Shown here: positions 23,877 to 28,189 of the stretch, piece after piece | Numbering within the stretch: position 1 is the first letter of the stretch | How the letters are laid out: each line of letters starts with the position of its first letter | Origin: an uncultured Oscillibacter sp. | GTDB taxonomy: Bacteria > Bacillota > Clostridia > Oscillospirales > Oscillospiraceae | Reading direction: 5' to 3' | DNA length: 28,189 bases | Assembly: GCA_934574045.1 (NCBI GenBank) | Contig: CAKTMK010000032.1 | Location: forward strand, 1 to 28,189 | Notes under the pieces: model-generated | What the model was told of the DNA's origin: nothing | The model's database searches: none | The model's input: the letters and a program-made list of their open reading frames with translations, nothing else | Made by a program: the position numbers and the translations under genes

Positions 23877-23906
23877 GTATAGGAAAAACCGGCGGCGGAA
23901 ATACTG
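23877..23906 (+). promoter_or_regulatory. Sigma-F-type promoter of sigG
   Basis: GTATA (23877-23881), a 15-bp spacer and GGAAATACTG (23897-23906) fit the published Bacillus sigma-F consensus (GYWTA, N15, GGNNANAHTR) at every position. The start of transcription would fall about 30 bases before the sigG start codon. In Bacillus, sigG is transcribed by sigma-F in the forespore. Confidence 0.65.
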
Positions 23907-23942
23907 AGCTGCGAAGAAAAAACAGGTAGCGAGGTGGCGTTC

Positions 23943-24713
23943 GTGCAGGGGAAGGTCGAGATCTGCGGCGTAAACACATCCAAGCTGAAGGTTCTGAAAA
24001 ACGACGAGACCATGGAGCTGCTGCGCCGGACGAAGGAGGGGGACCGGGAGGCCCGCCAGCGGCTGATCGAGGGAAATCTGCGGCTGGTGCTGTCAGTGAT
24101 CCAGAAGTTTTCCAACCGGGGCGAGAATGCCGACGATCTTTTTCAGGTGGGCTGCGTGGGGCTTATCAAGGCCATCGACAATTTTGACATCACCCAGTCC
24201 GTTCGCTTTTCCACCTACGGCGTGCCCATGATCGTGGGGGAGATCCGCCGTTATCTGCGGGACAACAGCGCCATCCGGGTCTCCCGCAGTATGCGGGACA
24301 CGGCCTACCGCGTGCTTCAGATGCGGGACAAGCTGATCGGCGAGAACCAGCGGGAGCCGTCGGTGGAGCAGATCGCCAAGGCGCTGGACATCCCGCGGGA
24401 GGACGTGGTGTTCGCCATGGACGCCATCACCGATCCGGTGTCCCTTTACGAGCCGGTGTACTCCGACGGCGGCGACGCCCTGTGCGTAATGGATCAGGTG
24501 CGGGATCGGAAGAACACGGACGAGAGCTGGGTGGACCGCATCGCCCTCAAGGAGGCGCTGCGCCGTCTGGACGCCCGGGAGCGGCGCATCCTCGCCCTGC
24601 GGTTTTACGAGGGAAAGACGCAGATGGAGGTCTCCGCCGAGGTGGGCATCTCTCAGGCCCAGGTCTCCCGGCTGGAAAAGGGCGCCATCGAGACGATCCG
24701 AAAAAACCTGTGA
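23943..24713 (+). CDS. sigG: RNA polymerase sporulation-specific sigma factor G
   Basis: SigG directs late forespore gene expression. The 256-residue protein begins QGKVEICGVNTSKL after the initiator, the SigG-specific N-terminus that distinguishes it from SigF. Region 2 contains LRLVLSVIQKFSNRGENADDLFQVG and the FSTYGVPMIVGEIRRYLRDN block. Region 3 has RVSRSMRDTAY, and the SigF/SigG-type DPVSLYEPVYSDGGD follows. The region 4 helix-turn-helix is TQMEVSAEVGISQAQVSRLEKGA. A GTG at 23934 is also in frame, but the GTG at 23943 is chosen because GAGGTG lies seven bases upstream and the N-terminus then matches relatives. A sigma-F-type promoter precedes it and a strong terminator follows. It shows that the organism is, or descends from, a spore former. 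Confidence 0.96.
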   Translation: MQGKVEICGVNTSKLKVLKNDETMELLRRTKEGDREARQRLIEGNLRLVLSVIQKFSNRGENADDLFQVGCVGLIKAIDNFDITQSVRFSTYGVPMIVGEIRRYLRDNSAIRVSRSMRDTAYRVLQMRDKLIGENQREPSVEQIAKALDIPREDVVFAMDAITDPVSLYEPVYSDGGDALCVMDQVRDRKNTDESWVDRIALKEALRRLDARERRILALRFYEGKTQMEVSAEVGISQAQVSRLEKGAIETIRKNL

Positions 24714-24727
24714 CCGGGAAGACGGCG

Positions 24728-24766
24728 GGAGCCGCCGCAGACAAAGCGTCTGCGGCGGCTCCGTTT
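24728..24766. terminator. Intrinsic terminator between convergent sigG and queH
   Basis: A perfect 15-bp stem (24728-24742 with 24748-24762) around the loop AAAGC is followed by GTTTT on the plus strand, serving sigG. It may also act on queH transcripts. Confidence 0.85.
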
Positions 24767-24780
24767 TGCTGCGGGCAGTC

Positions 24781-25350
24781 TTACGCCTGCGCGGCATATT
24801 TTACCCGGTCGCGGTCGATCTGCTTTTGATAGCGGTCGGCCTCGGAAAAGACGCAGCCGCAGTATTTCTGCATATAAAAGCCCAGCTCCCGCGCCCGCTG
24901 GTTCCCGGCTCGGAAGTTGGGCCGGAAGTCCCGGTAGAGGAACTCCACGCCGTACTGCGCCGCGTACCGCTCCGCGGCGGCGGCGATGGCCTCATGATCC
25001 TGATACACCGAGGCCAGCAGGGTGGTGGTGAACGCCGGATAGCCGTGCTCCGCGGCGAAGCGGGCCGTCTCCTCAATCCGGTGTCCGTAGCAGTAGGCGC
25101 AGCGGTGGTCGATGTCGTCCGCCACGTGGCGCACGAAGTCCCGCAGGCCGTACTCCTCCTGCACGATCAGCTTCATGCCGATGGTGGGGGCGTACTCCGC
25201 CAGACAGTCCCGCCGGGCCTGATACTCCTTCCACGGGTGGATGTTGGGGTTATACCAGAAGGCCGTCGGCTCGATGCCCTCGGCGCGCAGCGGGTCGATG
25301 CACGAAAGGGAGCAGGGGGCGCAGCAACAGTGCAGCAGAACGGAAGTCAT
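24781..25350 (-). CDS. queH: Epoxyqueuosine reductase QueH
   Basis: QueH performs the last step of tRNA queuosine synthesis, reducing epoxyqueuosine in tRNA, and replaces the cobalamin-dependent QueG in many anaerobes. The 189-residue protein has the N-terminal HCCCAPCS (Cys8-10, Cys13), the FWYNPNIHPWKEY segment, the HRCAYCYGHR motif (Cys84, Cys87), the TTTLLASVYQDHE block and the C-terminal MQKYCGCVFSE (Cys164, Cys166). These cysteines bind the Fe-S cluster and a second metal in characterised members. An ATG at 25365 is in frame, but 25350 is chosen because GAGGGA is properly spaced from it and the first beta strand (TSVLLHCC) follows at once. No other queuosine gene is nearby. Confidence 0.94.
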   Translation of the reverse strand: MTSVLLHCCCAPCSLSCIDPLRAEGIEPTAFWYNPNIHPWKEYQARRDCLAEYAPTIGMKLIVQEEYGLRDFVRHVADDIDHRCAYCYGHRIEETARFAAEHGYPAFTTTLLASVYQDHEAIAAAAERYAAQYGVEFLYRDFRPNFRAGNQRARELGFYMQKYCGCVFSEADRYQKQIDRDRVKYAAQA

Positions 25351-25434
25351 GGAGCATTCCCTCATTTACAGTCGAAATTTGAAAAGACGCATTATTTATA
25401 ATGTGTACGCGGCGCGGACTGAGCCGCCGTTACC

Positions 25435-25462
25435 AGTATAGCACGGAAACCGCCGGTGTCCA
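25435..25462 (-). promoter_or_regulatory. Candidate sigma-A promoter of queH
   Basis: On the minus strand, TGGACA (25462-25457), 16 bp and TATACT (25440-25435) preceded by TGC (extended -10) are present, about 85 bases before the start codon. Confidence 0.45.
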
Positions 25463-25491
25463 TGGAAATTTTACGGAAATGGACGGACCGG

Positions 25492-25523
25492 CCCGTTCTG
25501 CGTCCATCCGGGCGGAGAACGGG
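25492..25523. repeat. Inverted repeat in the queH-activase intergenic region
   Basis: CCCGTTCT (25492-25499) and AGAACGGG (25516-25523) form an 8-bp stem with a 16-base loop. The gene-free stretch 25351-25728 otherwise holds the two divergent promoters and no recognised coding sequence. The part nearest the activase gene is AT-rich. Confidence 0.35.
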
Positions 25524-25628
25524 TGCGGACGGTCCCCCGGCGGAACGTTTTCGACCAGCATACAGAAATTTTAACAGAATCTTCACGGAAAACGGAGCCG
25601 GCTCTACCCCGCGCAGACGGTTTTGCGG

Positions 25629-25657
25629 TTGCAAATCCCGGCGAAAGAGAGTAAAAT
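25629..25657 (+). promoter_or_regulatory. Sigma-A promoter of the activase-type gene
   Basis: TTGCAA (25629-25634), a 17-bp spacer and TAAAAT (25652-25657) lie about 70 bases before the TTG start codon. Confidence 0.6.
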
Positions 25658-25728
25658 ATCTTTGTTTAATTTGTAACGGACTGCATTCGTTTTCGCGCTT
25701 TGCGGAGATTCTTTAGGAGGAACTGTTC

Positions 25729-28189
25729 TTGCGTGTCGGATTAGACGTTGGGTCCACGACCATCAAATGCGTGGTTCTGGACGATCATGAAGAAATCGTT
25801 TACTCTACATATGAGCGTCATTTCAGCCATATTTTAGAGAAGTCTGAGGAGCTGCTGCGCCGGGTGGCGCAGCAGTATGTTCCCTCGGGACGGGCGCTTT
25901 TGGCCATCTCCGGCTCTGCCGGGATGGGCATGGCGGACGGTGTGGCCGTCCCCTTTGTACAGGAGGTCTTTGCCACCCGCGTGGCGGTGAAGCGGCTTGC
26001 GCCGGAGACGGACGCGGTCATCGAGCTGGGCGGGGAGGATGCCAAGATCCTCTTCCTCACCGGCGGCATGGAAGTTCGGATGAACGGCTCCTGCGCCGGC
26101 GGCACCGGGGCGTTTATTGACCAGATGGCAACGCTTTTGAAACTGTCCGCCGACGAGCTGGACGCCGCCGCCCAGAAGGCGGAAAAGACGTATACCATCG
26201 CGTCCCGCTGCGGCGTGTTCGCCAAGAGCGACGTGCAGCCCCTTATCAATCAGGGCGGGCGGCCGGAGGACATCGCCGCCAGCATCTATCAGGCGGTGGT
26301 GAACCAGACCATCGCCGGGCTGGCGCAGGGTCGGCCCATCAAGGGGAACATCCTCTATCTGGGCGGGCCGCTGACGTTTTCCAAGTGCCTGCGCCGTAGC
26401 TTTGACCAGACGCTGGGCGTGACCGGCCGCTGCCCGGAAAACAGCCTTCTGTTCGTGGCGCTGGGTGCCGCGTTTTACTCCGATCAGGAGTTCGATCTGC
26501 TGGACGTGGCCCGGCGGCTTCAGGAGCGGGGCGCGTCGGAGACGTACCGCTCCCAGCCGCCGCTCTTTGAGAGCGAGGAGGAGTACGAGGCCTTCCGCGC
26601 CCGCCACGCCAAGGCGGCGGTGCCCCGGGTGCCATTCGGCGCGGACTATGCCGAGCCGGTCCACATCGGCATCGACTCCGGGTCCACCACGGTCAAGGTG
26701 GCGGTCATCGACCGGCAGGCCCGCCTGCTCTTCACGGACTACCGCCCCAATCAGGGCAGTCCCGTGGCGCTGATCCGGGATGTGCTGGCCCGGATCTACG
26801 CCGAGCATCCGGCTGTCCGCATCGCCTCCGTCACCACCACCGGATACGGCGAGGATCTGGCCAAGGCCGCGTTCCACGCGGACTTCGGCGTGGTGGAGAC
26901 GGTGGCGCACTTCAAGGCGGCGCGGCACTTCCTGCCCAATGTGGACTTCATCATCGACATCGGCGGGCAGGATATGAAGTGCTTCAAGATCGAGGACGGA
27001 GCCATCAGCGATATCTTCCTCAACGAAGCCTGCTCCTCCGGCTGCGGCAGCTTCCTCCAGACGTTCGCGCAGGCGCTGGGCAAGGACGTAAAGGAATTTG
27101 CGAAGCTGGGCCTGTTTGCCGACCGTCCGGTGGATCTGGGCAGCCGGTGCACCGTGTTCATGAACTCCAGCGTCAAGCAGGCCCAGAAGGACGGCGCCAG
27201 CATCGAGAACATCTCCGCGGGCCTTTCCATCAGCGTGGTGAAAAACGCCATTTACAAGGTCATCCGCGCCGCGTCCCCCGAGGAGCTGGGGCGGAACATC
27301 GTGGTGCAGGGCGGCACGTTCTATAACGAGGCGGTGCTGCGCGCCTTTGAAAAGGAGATGGGCGTGGAGGTCATCCGCCCGGACATCGCCGGACTGATGG
27401 GCGCTTACGGCGCGGCGCTGTACGGCATGGGCAAGGCGGAGCCGGGCCGCGTCAGCACGGTGCTGGACGCGGAAAAGCTCCGCACCTTCACGCAGGAGAC
27501 CCGCAGCGAGCTTTGCGGCCGGTGCGGAAACAACTGCCAGCTCACGGTGAATACCTTCTCCGACGGGTCCACCTTCCTCAGCGGGAACCGCTGCGACCGG
27601 CCCGTGACCGGCAAGGCGGACTCCGGCGAGCGGAACCTATACGCTTACAAGCGCCGGCTGCTGCTGGACTACAAGCCGGTCCCCGGCGGGCGGGGGAAGA
27701 TCGGCATCCCCCTGTGCCTGAACAATTACGAGCTGCTGCCGTTCTGGCACGCGTTCTTTACGAAGCTGGGCTTCGCCGTGTACCACAGCCCGCTCTCCAG
27801 CCGGGACCTCTATCTCAAGGGGCAGGGGACCATCCCCAGCGATACCGTGTGCTTCCCGGCCAAGCTGGCCCACGGGCACATTCATTTCCTTGCGAAGCTG
27901 GGGCTGGACGCGATCTTCTATCCCTGCATGACCTATAACATCGACGAGGGCAAGGGCGAGAACCACTACAACTGCCCCGTGGTGGCCTATTACCCCGAGG
28001 TGATCGCCGGGAACTGCCCGGAGCTTCGGGACACGAAATTCATTTACGATTACGTCGGCATCCACCGGCCCAAGGACTTTGCCCACAAGATGCACGGCAT
28101 CCTTGGCAAGTACTTCGAGGGCATCACCCGCGGCGAGATCCGCGAGGCGGCGGACGCGGCCTACGCCGAGTACGCCCGCCACATGGACC
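25729..28189 (+). CDS. Large 2-hydroxyacyl-CoA dehydratase activase-type protein with two BadF/HgdC ATPase domains (C-terminus cut by window edge)
   Basis: The frame runs 820 codons to the window edge with no stop. Two ASKHA-type ATPase domains are fused. The first (about 1-255) has LDVGSTTIK, GGEDAK, NGSCAGGTGAF (Cys122) and ASRCGVF (Cys161), the two cysteines that in HgdC bridge a [4Fe-4S] cluster between subunits. The second (about 311-570) has IDSGSTTVK, IGGQDMK, NEACSSGCGSF (Cys435, Cys439) and GSRCTVF (Cys474). A cysteine cluster CGRCGNNC plus a later Cys (596, 599, 603, 622) follows, then a DUF2229-like region from about 645. The start is a TTG eight bases after a perfect AGGAGG, and the protein then begins RVGLDVGSTT. 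Activases drive ATP-dependent electron transfer to dehydratases. The role of these giant fused proteins is not established. Confidence 0.9.
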   Translation, partial: MRVGLDVGSTTIKCVVLDDHEEIVYSTYERHFSHILEKSEELLRRVAQQYVPSGRALLAISGSAGMGMADGVAVPFVQEVFATRVAVKRLAPETDAVIELGGEDAKILFLTGGMEVRMNGSCAGGTGAFIDQMATLLKLSADELDAAAQKAEKTYTIASRCGVFAKSDVQPLINQGGRPEDIAASIYQAVVNQTIAGLAQGRPIKGNILYLGGPLTFSKCLRRSFDQTLGVTGRCPENSLLFVALGAAFYSDQEFDLLDVARRLQERGASETYRSQPPLFESEEEYEAFRARHAKAAVPRVPFGADYAEPVHIGIDSGSTTVKVAVIDRQARLLFTDYRPNQGSPVALIRDVLARIYAEHPAVRIASVTTTGYGEDLAKAAFHADFGVVETVAHFKAARHFLPNVDFIIDIGGQDMKCFKIEDGAISDIFLNEACSSGCGSFLQTFAQALGKDVKEFAKLGLFADRPVDLGSRCTVFMNSSVKQAQKDGASIENISAGLSISVVKNAIYKVIRAASPEELGRNIVVQGGTFYNEAVLRAFEKEMGVEVIRPDIAGLMGAYGAALYGMGKAEPGRVSTVLDAEKLRTFTQETRSELCGRCGNNCQLTVNTFSDGSTFLSGNRCDRPVTGKADSGERNLYAYKRRLLLDYKPVPGGRGKIGIPLCLNNYELLPFWHAFFTKLGFAVYHSPLSSRDLYLKGQGTIPSDTVCFPAKLAHGHIHFLAKLGLDAIFYPCMTYNIDEGKGENHYNCPVVAYYPEVIAGNCPELRDTKFIYDYVGIHRPKDFAHKMHGILGKYFEGITRGEIREAADAAYAEYARHMD

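Noticed and set aside
23876..23881. A TATACT -10 box on the minus strand for ylmC/ymxH overlapping the sigma-F -35
   Set aside because: No acceptable -35 lies 16-18 bp upstream, so I did not call a promoter for this gene here.

Overview
The window looks like a chromosomal housekeeping segment from a spore-forming, GC-rich Firmicute of the class Clostridia, plausibly an Oscillospiraceae-like gut anaerobe. This is inference. It rests on a PolC-type replicase, a glmS ribozyme, the forespore sigma factor SigG with a sigma-F-type promoter, a YlmC/YmxH sporulation protein, a DUF421/DUF4363 pair, the MEP isoprenoid genes dxr and ispG, a large 2-hydroxyacyl-CoA dehydratase activase-type protein typical of anaerobes, and codon use strongly biased to G/C. 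No tRNA, rRNA, CRISPR array, insertion sequence or prophage gene was seen.

Layout. (1) 1-1417, minus strand: a BlaI-type repressor and a BlaR1/M56-type sensor protease (cut by the window edge), with two TACA-N3-TGTA operators at the repressor promoter. A secreted protein of unknown function is divergent (1525-2793). (2) 2918-4102, minus: a PLP aminotransferase. (3) 4356-14619, plus: the long run pyrH-frr-uppS-cdsA-dxr-rseP-ispG-polC, which joins UMP kinase, ribosome recycling, lipid-carrier and phospholipid precursor synthesis, the MEP pathway, site-2 proteolysis and DNA replication. (4) 14749-16794, minus: nth, then the DUF421-DUF4363 pair. (5) 16947-19689, plus: a complete glmS ribozyme, glmS and a small HD-domain hydrolase. 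(6) 19758-20702, minus: an AEC-family transporter, divergent from a DtxR/MntR-family regulator (20967-21347, plus). (7) 21555-23262, minus: rpsB-tsf. (8) 23493-24713: ylmC/ymxH (minus), divergent from sigG (plus). (9) 24781-25350, minus: queH. (10) 25729 to the right edge, plus: a large CoA-dehydratase activase-type protein, cut by the window edge.

Most genes are ordinary core genes. The points of interest are regulatory or organisational: the glmS ribozyme with an identifiable cleavage site, the BlaI double operator, the sigma-F-type promoter of sigG, a palindrome over the promoter of the DtxR-like gene, an orphan sigma-A-like promoter reading into a non-coding patch at 15550-15733, and rpsB-tsf lying about 17 kb from pyrH-frr and in opposite orientation. 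I saw no convincing undescribed multi-gene system.
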